Below are positions 22,373 to 34,576 of a stretch of DNA of 64,000 bases, piece by piece. Both the position numbers and the translations under genes were made by a program. The stretch comes from Cadophora sp. MPI-SDFR-AT-0126 (taxonomy: Eukaryota > Ascomycota > Leotiomycetes > Helotiales > Ploettnerulaceae), in contig JAGMVK010000009.1 in assembly GCA_020747065.1 (NCBI GenBank), forward strand, positions 1,178,001 through 1,242,000, read 5' to 3'. The notes beneath the pieces were generated by a model that made no database searches, was not told the origin of the DNA, and saw nothing but the letters and a program-made list of their open reading frames with translations. Within the stretch, counting starts at the first letter, position 1. Every line of letters starts with the position of its first letter.

Positions 22373-23260
22373 ATGGAATGGTTAAAGAAGATTCAAGAAC
22401 AGCCCTCGGTCTTGGAGCCAGTCGAGAACGCCGAGAACGCCGACTCGCAACAAGTGGATACCACCAAACGCCGCAGCAGTACCTCATCACGACCTGGCAA
22501 ATTTACCGACCTTAGTCAATTCGCCAGCCCACAAAACCCCGAAGATCCAGGTGCCATTTTGCATGAGCTCGAACATAATCCAGTCGCTTCGAGCGGTATT
22601 GTTTCGCCACAAATTATTCATATCAAGGATGAAGATCCGACTTCCCGCATTCACGATCGTATCATGCTCGCCATCCGCAACACTTCTACTACGTCTTTGA
22701 CATGCCTTTCCTTTTGTATACACCAAGGCAGCATCGTCCACAAGACACACTGCGAAGATCACGCCAAACTTATCAGTGGGTGGAATGCCACGACGGAGAC
22801 AGCATTGCCATCATCACTGCCATCCTCCTCGTCACCAATCAGCCTTGGTCATGAGTCTGAATACTTTACGCTCCATGTCACCCTCGAGTCTGCCGGCTGT
22901 AAGCTCAAGCCCAATGAAAATGTTTACATCAACCTGAAGGAGTTGTGGAATATCGAGACCGCCTCGGGTGTTGAGTTTGCAATCTTGGGGCAGGCAACGC
23001 ATCGACACTGGCAAGCTGCGCAAGAAAAGATCATCGACGTCTTCTCGTCAACCGTCAGAGGATCTGATAAAAGGCATTTATCTCCTTTAGATCCGGGCAA
23101 AATTTTGGTCGTGGAAGGGGAGAAGCAGAAAGAGCAGAAAGAGCACAAAGAGACGAAAAGAAGCAGAGACTCTAAAGCACCGAAAGAATCGGATAGAGAA
23201 GGACGGAGAAAGGGAAGTGGCGGGGCTAGACATCGAACAACTGAATGGTATTGGAGATAG
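22373..23260 (+). CDS. Unknown intronless protein with Lys/Glu-rich tail
   Basis: 295 residues from the ATG at 22373 (MEWLKKIQEQ); the longer upstream frame begins only with TTG. The protein has a disordered N-terminal ~100 residues, then a compact region (RIMLAIRNTSTTSLTC, EYFTLHVTLESAGC, ENVYINLKELWNIE) with beta-strand-like alternation and several Cys/His. The final 50 residues are strongly charged (KQKEQKEHKE, then RRKGSGGARHRTTEWYWR). No signal peptide or membrane segment. I do not recognise a family. Codon use matches neighbouring genes, so I accept it as real but unassigned. Confidence 0.55.
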   Translation: MEWLKKIQEQPSVLEPVENAENADSQQVDTTKRRSSTSSRPGKFTDLSQFASPQNPEDPGAILHELEHNPVASSGIVSPQIIHIKDEDPTSRIHDRIMLAIRNTSTTSLTCLSFCIHQGSIVHKTHCEDHAKLISGWNATTETALPSSLPSSSSPISLGHESEYFTLHVTLESAGCKLKPNENVYINLKELWNIETASGVEFAILGQATHRHWQAAQEKIIDVFSSTVRGSDKRHLSPLDPGKILVVEGEKQKEQKEHKETKRSRDSKAPKESDREGRRKGSGGARHRTTEWYWR

Positions 23261-24543
23261 GTCAAGGCTAAATTGACTTTATGGAACTGTATCTTGGTAT
23301 TTGACACACCATGGACCGAATTTGTTCTATCTTCTTTGTTAAAATTCCTTTTCATTTTGAGAGTTCCTCACGGAGAATTTTTTAACTCGACCACGCGATC
23401 TCTTCAGAGAAACCATTTTATGGGCTCCGGGCATTGAGATAAACTACACAGAGTCCATGGTGTGACCGATGGAGCTTATTGGGTGATGTATTGAGTACTG
23501 CTTATCTTCGGGTGTATGATTTGCCAGAATCTTTCATTGCATTTTTATTTAGTGGCTTCCTGGGATCGCGGAGTGGGGATGTTCTTGGTACATTGACAAG
23601 ACATCGGCGAAAGGACCAAAAGCTCGACAGCCGAATCATAAATTGATGTTTAAGTTAGATCCTCCTTCACAATGATGAGACTTTCAAATATTCCTCATGC
23701 CTCTGCAAGACATTACACTGACCTATGACTCATTAGCGAACTATCCAAACCAATGCTATATTGGCTTATCAGTCATATTCTTGAGCCATCTTAGAATCTG
23801 CTTGTATATGGAATGTTCAAAACGTGAGAGAATTTTTGAATCGCCAATGCTCAAGTACAACCTCGAGAGCTGAGGTAATTCTCAGCGCTGACAAACATCA
23901 AAAATGAAGGGATCAACGTCTGCGGACAGTGGTGTGGATCCTTTGGGAAGAGAGGCATCGTGACTCGAAGTTCTCCTTGAGATGTTGGAAGTCTGAGCAG
24001 TAAATAGAACGTGCAGATAAAGAATGATATAAGGACACTATTGAAATGGGAACTGAGAGGTTCTTCGATACTTTCTGGCCTACTTCGCATTCTAATTAGT
24101 CGTCGGGAAGCAAATTATGATGGTGACTTTCTATTCAGTACTATGTTTTGGGTCGACTAGCTAAGCGAGAATCGGATTTTTGCATTTATTTTGGTGCAAA
24201 ACAAGGAGTCATTCCTTCGCCATACACCTTGAGTAAGAAAGAAAACTCAATTAATCTCCACTTTTCCACCGACGTCAACACAAGAGAAGGCTCATATCCG
24301 TGTTGACCCCTCCGCTGATGTGCCCAAGTGAAGTTCTCCCCTGGCTCAATGCACGTGTCATCTTCTCATAATTCGAACAAGACATGAATGCTGGTTTTAC
24401 GCTTCTCAATCCGAAACACAGATCTGCTCAAGCGATTCATCTCATCGGTGCTCCGTACGTTCAATGGAGTAGTATAGAAAGGAATGGAAAATCATTGAGT
24501 ATTAAAGTCCTAAATAGTGCTATTTACAACATCTTCCCCTTTT
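23261..24543. other. Intergenic, no supported gene
   Basis: 1.3 kb between the 3' ends of two convergent genes. It is moderately AT-rich. I see no coding, RNA or repeat feature. Confidence 0.4.
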
Positions 24544-26642
24544 TCAAGCGCTACTAAGAGATTTGGTCACCCCAGGAAGCAACTGTTCCCCATTCAATTG
24601 ACTTACAACCGTCACACTCGCCGGCTTAAACACCTTCTTCTGCGTTAGCTGCCAAACCCCCTGCTTTACTTTACTCATTTTCACAGGTGCCGCCCCGTCT
24701 ATAATCGCCAGCATCGTCAACGCTGCTCCCGTCGGCAACACCAAATCCGTATGCGCATTCAGTTGCAACACCCCCCCTAAACTTCCCGATGGTGTCGAAA
24801 CCCATGTGAAAACATCAATCACAGGGTGATCGAAGGAGACTTTGTCTTCTGTTACAACAAAGGATGAAGTGGCTGTTTGGCCCGTGGGAGTGTGTTTAAC
24901 GACGACTTGGAAGGTACGGGAGACAGTGGCGGGGTCGGCGGAGCCTAGGGTGGGGAGAGTGACTTGGAGTTGCGAGGTTGTTTGGCCTGCGATATTAGCT
25001 GCCGTGACTGTTTTCCCAGCGATTTGAGTCCAGATGTACGTAAAGTCTGAAGCCTGGTACCCGGGGGTGGTTTGAATGGCTGTGAGTGTAACGAGGGATC
25101 CTGCACGAGCGAGGACGGGAGATCCGGCGGACACGGCGATGGGTCCTGGTGGTGTGTTTGTTACCGATGCGGAGGTTGTAGATGATGCTGGTACTGTGAC
25201 GATGGTTGAGGAGCTTGAGGAGGGAGTTGAAGTCCGTGTTGGGGGCGGAATGAAATCTGGACAGGAGGATTTTGGTAATGGCGTTGTTGCTCCTGGCCAA
25301 GGATTTAGTTGATGAAATACGAATCCATTTGGATCAGGACCAAATCCATTGGCAAGAGGCTGGATATTGCTGAATTCCAAAGGAGGAGAAGCTAGGCCAG
25401 GCGTCGTGACCTCGGGAAACACCCAGGTGAGAACGGGTTGCACGAATTGCCCGGCAAGAATGCCGTCTGTCGTGTTTGCTTGACCGCTGCTGACTTTCAA
25501 GCGATAATTGCGAGTCCATTCCCCTAAAGGTTGAGCTGAAGATTCAAATTTCCATCTTGCTCGGAGGCCTACGGCCGGTTCAGTGAATGCAAATCCGACG
25601 AGACGATCTGATGTTGTTCCTGTACATGGGTCAACGTCAATGGCCCAGATTTGGATGGTCTGTGAGGGATCAGTTGTATATCCAATGAATCTGGACCTGG
25701 CATTCTCGGTTCCTATGTTGGTAGGATCCAGGATACCGATGAGTGCTTCCTCGACTCGAATGAACGCAGGTATGGCACCGGGTTGAGTAAAGATTCCGAT
25801 ATTCACAACGATGGAGTAGCAGATGATCTCGGTGCCAGCCTTGATACCTGAGTAAACCAAGAAATCTCCGGGCTTGATAGGAGCCATATGAAGAGGATCA
25901 GGTATGAAGCTGGAGAGTTAAAAGAAGCCATAGGACGGTCGAAAGGGGAACCCACTAATTATTTGGATTGGCCACATTGGTTGGTCTGTTGGATTGCGGG
26001 CATTGAGGATCAACGACCGAACGAGGAACACACATGGGGAATCCACCAAAACTCGTGACACTGGGGTTCTGATCATCTGCAGTGAACAATGGGATCGCAG
26101 TGTATCCCGCGCTGAAGACAGCGTTGGGATCATTGATTCGAATAGTTGGTCCATTGACTATTTTGATGGAGCCATCAAATTCAACACTTTCGACTGTACC
26201 TTGGGAGACTTGACCTAGGGTTTGGGCAATGTGCATTTGCCCCGCGACAATAATTCCATTGACGTCGTTCCCGTTAATCTGGTAATTTTAGATCCCGAAA
26301 TGCAATTATTTCGATTGAATTACTTACGATAACTTCGTTGGCCGGGGTTCCTGCTCTGTTTCCTGCAATGAAATCTCTGAAAGGGACTTGCGCTGCTGGA
26401 AACTCAACGAGCATGTTATCGGGAATTAAAATGTTGAACCCGTTGACTTGGACAAAGCCACCAGAATTGAACTGGCTTGCATTATTGACAGATACGCTGA
26501 TCGAAACTTCTGGTTAGTTGGCATTCAAAATCTTGGGCCGATTCACTGACCCGTCGAGAAACCCTGAGACGACAAAAGGAGTTACCACGGCATTCACAAC
26601 CTGGGCCACCAAAAGGCTCACGATGAATTGAAAAGCCCCCAT
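24544..26642 (-). CDS. Large secreted protein, paralogue A, with PKD-like insert
   Basis: Four exons, 26551..26642, 26328..26496, 25956..26278 and 24544..25909, join in frame and give 649 residues. A signal peptide covers about residues 1-19 (QFIVSLLVAQVVNA). The body shares order and motifs with the gene at 39411..41231: an IPDNMLVEFPA strand, a GQ(M/V)-type repeat region, VEEALIGI, TTDPSQTIQ and DVDPCTGT. The exon 2 length (169 nt) and intron phases are identical in both. A Ser/Thr-rich linker follows, then a PKD-like Ig-fold segment (FTYIWTQIAGKTV) absent from the paralogue, and a C-terminal module with GVLQLNAHTDLVLP. I know of no named function. Secretion and beta-rich architecture suggest a cell-wall or surface role, which is inference. 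The third intron is only 46 nt. Confidence 0.8.
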
Positions 26643-27513
26643 TTTGGGTATCCTCCTCCTATCAATCAATTAATGAATAACGAGGAATATCCAAAGATGC
26701 AATAGCAAAGTCGGGATTTGTATGAAGCAGGAGAGCATCCAACGCTTGGGGAAGAACGGCCAAAAAAAAAAGAGGACGAGGCCGGACAACTAAGGAACAA
26801 GCCGCGAAAACCCATTTTTCAATGATATTCCGTGGCTTGCGCCATGAGAAATGCAGCCAAAGGGATTTTTCAAGGTGTGACTTGAAAGTCTGCAACGCTG
26901 AGGACTCACTCAGCCGCCCGTCTTATGTCTTGGAACAGCAAAGTCCGTGTGTGGTTGGAAGAGCGAATAAGGGGATCGATAAATGTCATTCATTTGTGCA
27001 TGATAAAGCCACAACAGAATCCGGACGGGCAGGGATGGAACCTTATTCACGCCAAGCGAGGCAATATTGCAATTCCAGTTTTTCAAGGGGAAAGTCCGAG
27101 GGCTTGCAGACGCGCTGACTATTCCATGCTAAGTTGGTTTTGTAAATTTCAGTCTGGGTAGTCATTTCAATCGCATTCCTTCCGTCGACAGTGGATATGA
27201 ATGCAGCGCTACGTAGTATTGATTAACCACAATCTTGTCATCTTCCCCTGCTTCAGGGTCTCAGACGCCGTTGTGGTGGTGGGGGCTTCTTGTACCATTC
27301 GTATTCATCTGGCGCCAACTGTAATGTCACCGCCGCAGGTCACAGGCCACAGGACGCGGACCTGACAATTTCTTTGGGTTATAGCTATGATAAGAAGGCG
27401 ACGATAGCAGTCAAAATGTCTCATATTTCAATTGTCACTTCGTCTCTCTTAGTCACTCTTCTACTCAGCTACTCACTGCTTCAATTGAATCAACTGAAGG
27501 CTCGCTATCCAAA
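26643..27513. other. Divergent intergenic region
   Basis: This stretch separates the starts of paralogue A (minus) and peroxidase 1 (plus), so both promoters should lie here. It has an A-run at about 26760-26770. No open frame convinces. Confidence 0.4.
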
Positions 27514-28621
27514 ATGTTTTTCTCACGAATCTGGGTCCTTGCTCTAAATTCCCTCTTGTTTTTCAATAGCGTGCTATCCTTTCCGCAGCCCATACCCTTG
27601 AATGATGGCGATTCCCCAAAGGAGCTTCTTGGGGATCTCCTCACTGTCGGCGTACGCACCACCACTGGGCAGACAGTCCAGAATATTCTTCTTGGTCTAG
27701 AAACAGGTCAATCGGCAATTGTCGTCGATCAAGCCTCCGCCTGTGCAGCTCAAAGTGTATGCTGCGTGTGGTACAGCGTCGCGACAGATCTCACGAAGCT
27801 CTTCCTTGCCAGAGACGGTACATGCAACGACGACGCACGAGCAGCAATCCGCCTCGGATTCCACGATGCAGGTACTTGGTCAAAGTCCAACAAGGCCGCT
27901 GGTCTCGACTTTGGCGGCGCAGATGGATCTATTCTCATTGCGGCATTTGAAGAACAGAATCGCGGGGAGAATAACGGCTTGCAAACTATCATCGTCAAGA
28001 TGCAGAAGTTGGCGAAGAAATGGAAGGTTGGACTTGCAGATTTGGTGCAGTATGCTGCTACACATGCTGTCGTCACCTGTCCACTGGGACCTCGGGTGCG
28101 AACTTTTGTTGGACGGAAAGATGCGACTCAACCTGCTCCTCCTGGACTCCTCCCAAGCGTACATGCTCTCTCCAGCGATCTTATTGCTCTTTTCCAAGAC
28201 AAGACTATCGATCCCCACACTCTGACCGCACTTGTCGGGGCACATTCTTGTTCTAAACAATTCAACCAAGATACCGCGCACCCAGGTTCTGCTCAGGATA
28301 GTACCCCTGGGGTCTGGGATGTGAAGTTCTACAACGAGACAATTGCTACGAAACCAAACAAGAAGCTTTTCATCTTCGACTCCGACAAGGCCCTAGCATC
28401 TGATGCGAGAATAGTCACCGAGTGGAGAGCTTTCATTAGCGACCAAGCTCACTGGAACGAGGCATATTCTACCCGGTCCTTGCTTTGGGGACATTGCTGA
28501 TATGTGATTCTAGGATTATTCTGCTGCACATGTACGACTCAGCATGTTGGGAGTCAATAACATCAACGACTTGACTGAATGTACAGGTACCTTGCCTGCA
28601 GCCAGAAATAAATTCCCATAG
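27514..28621 (+). CDS. Secreted heme peroxidase, class II-like (AA2), copy 1
   Basis: The signal peptide is about residues 1-22. The distal heme site is RLGFHDAGTW (Arg and His), the proximal His is in LVGAHSCSK, and calcium/heme-region motifs include GGADGS and FVGRKD. An unspliced frame ends at 28500 with an unrelated tail. Splicing 28462..28513 as a GC-AG intron (GAG|GCATAT, CTGAT branch, TCTAG acceptor) adds exon 28514..28621. That gives 351 residues, and its C-terminus (VRLSMLGVNNINDLTECTG) aligns without gaps to peroxidase 2. The family oxidises substrates with hydrogen peroxide outside the cell. Catalytic tryptophan or manganese-site residues for lignin peroxidase activity are not obvious, so 'generic' AA2 is safer. 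The lack of Cys after the distal His (DAG, versus DCG in copy 2) suggests a missing disulfide. Confidence 0.85.
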
Positions 28622-29285
28622 ATAGAAAATAAAATCCGAGCTCGTTTAGACCGAAGGCCAAAGGAGGAGGTGTTGGGAAGCCACTGGAAGATGGAATGCA
28701 GGAGTCATAATTGAGATGGGATGAAGTCTCTAACGAGACCGTTCCAGCCATCGACAAGGGCAGCAAAGCATGCCTGCAACACGATTGATCTCTTTCAAAG
28801 GGCGCAGGTTTCTTGGGTAACAAATCCACCCTCATTGGTTGGCGAATTTGCTATAGGAGTGTTGAACTGAATCTCATCGGCTTCTAACAAAGGGGTTGGT
28901 GGCATAATTACCAGGTGGAATAGTGTATGGATATTGTAAGCACAACACAGTCAGGCGCCGATAGTCATTTTCGACATGCTCAGCCAGCTATTAAAGAACT
29001 GTAATCGATCATGAAATGTCAAGCCTGATATAATATGTGTACCTGAATATAACCTGACATTCCTAAAAACCCAAAACAATTCCAACAAGCCAATGCTCGG
29101 AAACTTCTACCCCTACTCGGCGCGACAAACTCGCGGATAAGGCTCCTTCTGCTGAATCTGGTTTATCTTAAACCAAACACAAAAATAAAGTTCTCTGCTC
29201 GCTTCCCGGTTCTCTATCCCCACGAACTCATCTCGCACAAGTAACTCTAGGAAGGCAATGAACTATCCAAGATCTCAGAATATTG
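28622..29285. other. Intergenic between convergent genes
   Basis: 664 bp holding the 3' flanks of peroxidase 1 and the TmpA-like gene. No coding or repeat feature recognised. Confidence 0.4.
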
Positions 29286-31280
29286 TTAGAAGTCCCACAG
29301 AGTACCAAAGGCATTTAATCCAGCTGAGTGGCATTAGTTGCAATTCCAAGGAGAAATTAAGGAGAAAGACGAACCTGCACGACAACCACGCATCATCTCA
29401 TTGTTGCCCTGCATGTTAGAGGTAATAAAGATAACTTCGGCGCCAAAGCTGACCCATGTTTCCTTTAGCAGCTGAACAGTATCTGGCCTTCCGCCGCGCT
29501 CCTTTGAGTCCCATAGGATCATCCGCTCCGATGGGATATTCCTGTGTATTATGCCCGAGATGGTCGGTCCAAAGGTCGTTTCTTGATCAGATCCGATCCA
29601 AATAAGGAACCTAAACGTTTTCAAGAACCGTTACTAAGACGACTATCCAATGCGCAGTACTATCAATACTACATACCAGTTCTCACTCTGTATGCAAGTG
29701 GATAGTGCGGCGCCAATACCTGTACCCGTGCATATCCGAATACCTCTTTTAAACATTGCGGAGGCATGGCCAACACCAGCTATTCCATATTAAATTAGCG
29801 AAGAGCTGGATGCATAGATTCGGACCGTTCAAGAATATGGTCCAGCATACCGAATTTTAGCTCCCTGGTCCACACAGCTTTAGGAGGATCCTCGACTATG
29901 CTCTTCGTAAAATCGCCTTGCACCCCACAGATCATGTAGTGGCATCCTGATTTCTTGCCTTCGCTGATGATGCCGAATGCGTGGTACTCCATAACCGAGT
30001 GGCGACCAATTCTGCCTAGGAGACCTTGCTGCATACCGCGTTTAAACTTGAGAACTGCCACCTTGGGTGATGGCTAAAATGATTATCAGTCCATCTCGCA
30101 AAGGCTGCCGGAGTAGGGGACCTACGATCTCGACTTCAACTGGGACTTCGCGAAGTGTCAACCACGGTATTAAGACGCTACGTATAATTAGCTAAAGTAA
30201 TGTCACAAAGCAAGAAGGTCTTACAATGCAGTGATAAACAGCGCAAACCAAAACTCTTGGGCTCCGATCAGCGAGTGACCATCGACCCTCCATCTCTGTT
30301 CTACGACATCGTAGCTGTTCCCCAATATCACAAAATTCCAGGTAGTCTGGCTCTATGAATTAGTTTATTTATTTCCCTTCAAGACAGAGCAAAACTTACG
30401 GCGATACCTAGCCATCCAATAAAGCGATGGTGTCTCTCAAACACATTGTGGTACGAACTAATCAAGGAGTCAGGAACCGCTGGTACGGCATTGCTACCAA
30501 ACTTGAAAGGAATTAGAACACTGACTTGCGAATCCAAGGCAAAGCGCTGACGATTGAACTCATTACAAAAACGTTCGTAACAACTCCCATAACAATCACG
30601 GCGGTGTTCTGGATGGCGTGGTTCCGAATGATATCCACGATCTTGAAGACGAGCCAGCTGGATTACGTCAGCGTGTTTACTTTTGGAACCGTCTATAATT
30701 TAATACAGAGCGCCAGAAAGAGCGCATCCTGAATGAATTCCTCCGACATGTTGCAAAGCCGTTGTGACAATAAGCTTAACGCTAGTTGGCGCCCACTAAG
30801 TCCTCTATTAGCAGTGGCATAAGTTGAGTGATAGAACAGACTTTCACTGCGGAGACCGTAGATAGCAATTGCGTACAAGAACCGTAAGAACAATTCATTT
30901 CGCATAAGCACTGCGAGAAGTAAATTTCCAAGTACCAGAGCACCTAGGTGGTGATCGGCGTATCGGAACCGACCAACAGTTGCCATTATGATTCCTGTCG
31001 TATTAACTAGCATCACGAACATAAAGAATTTCCGGTATGGATTGAGCCATAGCTGGAATAGGATCCATCGACTGACTTTCGGCCTAGGGTTTATTGCTCT
31101 CTCCTCTGATAGTTCTTGATCAGGGGGTAACAGGACTTTCACTCCTGGTGGCCAGAATACGGAAGGAGGAAGGATGGGCAGGTTGTGCGTATGGTTTTCC
31201 AGTCCCTGCTCTATATCGTCGAAGTTCTGATCTTGGCACCGTGTCGTGCTAGCTTCGCTCAGTGACCCTGATGAAGACAT
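29286..31280 (-). CDS. TmpA-type integral membrane flavoprotein-like protein
   Basis: About ten exons can be chained from the ATG at 31280 to the stop at 29286. The N-terminal cytosolic segment is followed by membrane helices (FFMFVMLVNTTGIIMATVG, LGALVLGNLLLAVLM), the GGIHSGCALSGALWL block, PWIRN, FERHHRFIGWLG and a large C-terminal region (FKRGMQQGLLGRI, YHAFGIISEG, GIRICTGTGIGAAL, SERMILWDSKERGG, FGTLWDF). This order matches the TmpA family, membrane proteins with oxidoreductase-like C-terminal parts; Aspergillus TmpA affects conidiation. All later introns fit GT-AG in frame. The first does not cleanly: the natural acceptor before WAPTSVK is out of phase with available GT donors, while an alternative (CT|GTTCTA to CTAG|C) stays in frame but drops those residues. 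The call is by family pattern. Confidence 0.75.
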
Positions 31281-32721
31281 GTTGAGGACTCTGATGGTTC
31301 AAAGCGGGCGAGACTTCTATGTTTAAAAAATGTCGAGAGCAGGTCCAAACTCACAAGGCAGAAAACAAGTTCTGGCAAGTGCCAAAGTCATAAGCATTCC
31401 TCTCTAAATAGTTGACTTTCCTGCGTCAAATCGATCTGCCAGTTTAGGCACAGACCGCCTTGTCATAGACGTGGTCCCACATCATGTCGTCAGAGAATAG
31501 TGAGTGAAGGAATTTTCTTATTCGTACCACTTGTAACGTAGTTTCAATTAAGTTCCTGATTGCGGCTTGCCTCTTAACGGCAATATTGTGAACTGTAAAC
31601 GTCGTTAGGCCGCTTGGGCGAAGGAATTCTTGACCGAGTCCGTGACCTGCTATCTTGTTTACTACGGATACGAATGTTCTCTCAATTCCATTTGCTCAGT
31701 TCAATATTGCCCATTATTAAACGCTATGTCCTTTCCTTTTCCATTATTTCATGTCATGACTTTCTTGAAACTTTTATCCTTCTTTACACAGCGTTTTCGA
31801 GTCACTGTTTGGTTTCCAGCAAACCCGAATTACCATCTCCTGCCTCCATTCGATCTTTCATATCAACTATATCATTATCAGCTTTAGATCCAAAGGCATT
31901 GGTTCGGCGGAATTAGTCTTTTCAACATAGCCGATGCTCTTACACATCAAGTTCAATGTACATTTCAGCTTTCGATGAAGTCTCACAGAGCGCCATCACT
32001 AGCAGCTTCACTTACTCATACAACATTATTCGCGTCTCTCGCCAGGAATCCATTTCGATCATGCGAGTCTAACTAGCAAGTACAAGCGTCGAGACTGAGT
32101 ACAGAAATGTTGGCCAGAGGCGCCTTCCGATGCTGATACGAGATCCCGTCCAAAGTGCGAGAATTAAGTCAAAGACATGAATATTACAATCGAGGCGAGC
32201 TGAATCGTAAGCATAGTTGATTGTGGAGTTGATTATGGTAGGTTGAGTTTTTCAGCTTCTTCACACGGAATGCAAGTGCATCAGACACTAGCATGTGCCA
32301 TAGGTGGCTGTGGGGTGAAGTGTCTCGTTGTACACGTTACATCTCCCCGATGTCGCGTCTTGAGACTTGAGTTACATCCCGTTAGTATCAGTATACATCT
32401 TTGAAAATACCGAAGTTGGCAGGGGCAATTGTCCAGTCCTACCGATAAATGCCAGTATTCGTAGTACTAGTGGTCAAATTAATAAATTGCATGAAAGGAC
32501 ATGCACTGGACCGCATTCTCCACCCTGATATCGTACAATGCATACATATTCTTGAAATCCTTCGGTTTACAACGATCCGGGTCAGTCTCAGATTCTCCGC
32601 CCGACCAACCTCATTGAAGAGAACCAGTTGTCTACACCGCCGAAATGCCAGCCTTCGTCCACCAGGCTCTGGGACCATGTTCCAGCATCATGGAAATTTA
32701 GGAAGAGCCATCGCATGCGCT
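31281..32721. other. Intergenic, no supported gene
   Basis: The left 1.4 kb of a 3.3-kb gap between the TmpA-like gene (minus) and peroxidase 2 (plus). Open frames are short and inconsistent. It should include the TmpA promoter. Confidence 0.35.
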
Positions 32722-32775
32722 GTCACTGACGGCCTTCCTTGCCCAAGGCCGTCCCAGTGACTCTTTTTTTTTTTG
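32722..32775. repeat. Hairpin followed by a T-run
   Basis: The arms beginning GTCACTGACGGCCTT and ending AAGGCCGTCCCAGTGAC pair over about 15 bp with a 2-nt bulge and a short CCTTGCCC loop. A run of about 11 T follows immediately. It is not associated with a recognisable RNA gene. It could be a transposon end or a transcript end. Confidence 0.5.
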
Positions 32776-32824
32776 AATCTCTTACCAGATGCAGCAAGGA
32801 TCTTTGAACGCCTTGCATCGACCT

Positions 32825-32924
32825 GGCGGATGCCGAGATATTGGCAAGGCTTGTTCCAACTGCAGTCACTTGGCGGATGCCGAGATATTGGCAAGGCTTG
32901 TTCCAACTGCAGTCACTTGGCGGA
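32825..32924. repeat. 47-bp tandem duplication
   Basis: Two identical 47-bp units (32825..32871 and 32872..32918), each starting GGCGGATGCCGAGATATTGG, are followed by the first bases of a third. They lie in non-coding sequence. The perfect identity indicates a recent duplication. Confidence 0.85.
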
Positions 32925-34576
32925 AGCAGAGTTCACCAATGCGCCGTTCTGCCGGTAAGCTATTCGCGATTGAGGCTTTAGGATTGCTAAACACTAGCAG
33001 TATTTGCAACGCGTAGGGAAGTTTGTCTGAACTACATGGAACCACTCGTCTGAAGCAGGTTGATTTCCTGATTCGCGTTTCTTCAAGCTGCCTTAGTCGG
33101 TTTGGTTATTATTCTGGTGCCTTATCTTCACAGTCTAGTTGCAAATTAAGATAAAAACAAAGAAAATTAGAAAGTACAATCGATACGTAGCAAATAGACT
33201 AAAAAGGCTAACTGCACGGCTATCAAGGCCGAACTCTAATTGTCTGAATTTGCTACCTATACATAATAGTGTTTTTACTGCACCTCATCAGTAGTACCGA
33301 CCAAAAGTGCCTGCCGGGCCTAGAAGAGGCTACCTCTCTGTGTATTTGAGATTTACGAGACCTAGTTCCAACAATTGATTACAGTTCTGGGCAGATTCTG
33401 AACTCGCCCACCCGTTGCCAGCGCGACTTAGGGGGTGTTGACATTTGGCTGAGCAGGAGTGGGACTGGAATTATCCTGCAGACACGGGCCAGTGACGTTC
33501 GCCTTCCAAAGCACGGGAGAGATAAGAGCAGCGTGGCTGGAAGATTCGTCGATTCACCTTGACACGTTAGAAGAACAAATAATACCTCTCGAGGCGGTGA
33601 GGTTCCTTTCTGGGAGGACAAAGTCTTGCGTTGCACTAAAGAAAACAAAAGTCGTAAGACTGGTTACCATTTTGGGAGGTGGATCACGCTTGGACATGAA
33701 ATTAAAAAAGCTTGCCAGGTGGGGTGAGGCTGCATGATGTGAGGCCTGGGCGACGTGTTCTGCAGTCTGGGTCGTGATCTCGGGAGGGAAAGTGAGGTCC
33801 TGATATGGTGCACTCGTTTAATTTGTGGCTTGCTTGGATTGGATGCATTAGCGATTCTTCTTCTGCTGGCCGAACATGTGCATTATTATTCGACCTGTAA
33901 GAGAAGCTGTACCTGTCACTCGTTGCTGGAATGGGAATAGAAAACTCCGAGCACCCGGCATGTACTGGAGCGGCTTTTACTCTTGTCTCGGGCTCAGACG
34001 TGCCTCGCTACGATTTCTATTTTCAGCTTCATCCTGCCCGAAAGCAACAGTCAGCTGCAATCCACAACTCGTTTTCTTAGAAACGGGGTTAATAATTCGT
34101 ATCAAAGGTAAAAAAAAATCACATCTGTTATTTGTGCACTTTGCCACAGCCTTACTTGTTCGAGAAGTAAAGCACTATGAACTTGGAAGATTATTCGCTG
34201 TAGAACCATAGATTTGTAGAGCTATCTACAAGCCACACAGACAGTGAACATACATTATCTTCGGCATGTACCGAGTATTCTCAAACTGGCATGATCTATG
34301 TAAGCCACGCTCGTTCAGGAGATATGGTTTGTTTCTATTGGAGGTGGTTTTTTTTTTTGCCTCAGCTCGGGAAGGGTCTCTCAAATCGTCTGACCTTGAC
34401 TGCAAACCCGAAGCCAATTGCTTGAACGAGGAGTATTATTTACTTGACCTTGGCCCACTGCTGCATTCTACATAGCCTTCTTCTTTCCTCAGATATTTTC
34501 TGATACCAAGAATACTAAAACTCAAATCTAGTCAACTTCAAGATCTCCTTATCTCATCTGGAATCTATCTTTCACT
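32925..34576. other. Intergenic; upstream region of peroxidase 2
   Basis: 1.65 kb without a supported gene. A small inverted pair (GTAGCAAAT at about 33187, ATTTGCTAC at about 33248) could form a loose stem. Peroxidase 2 is the only gene that could use it as a promoter. Confidence 0.35.
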
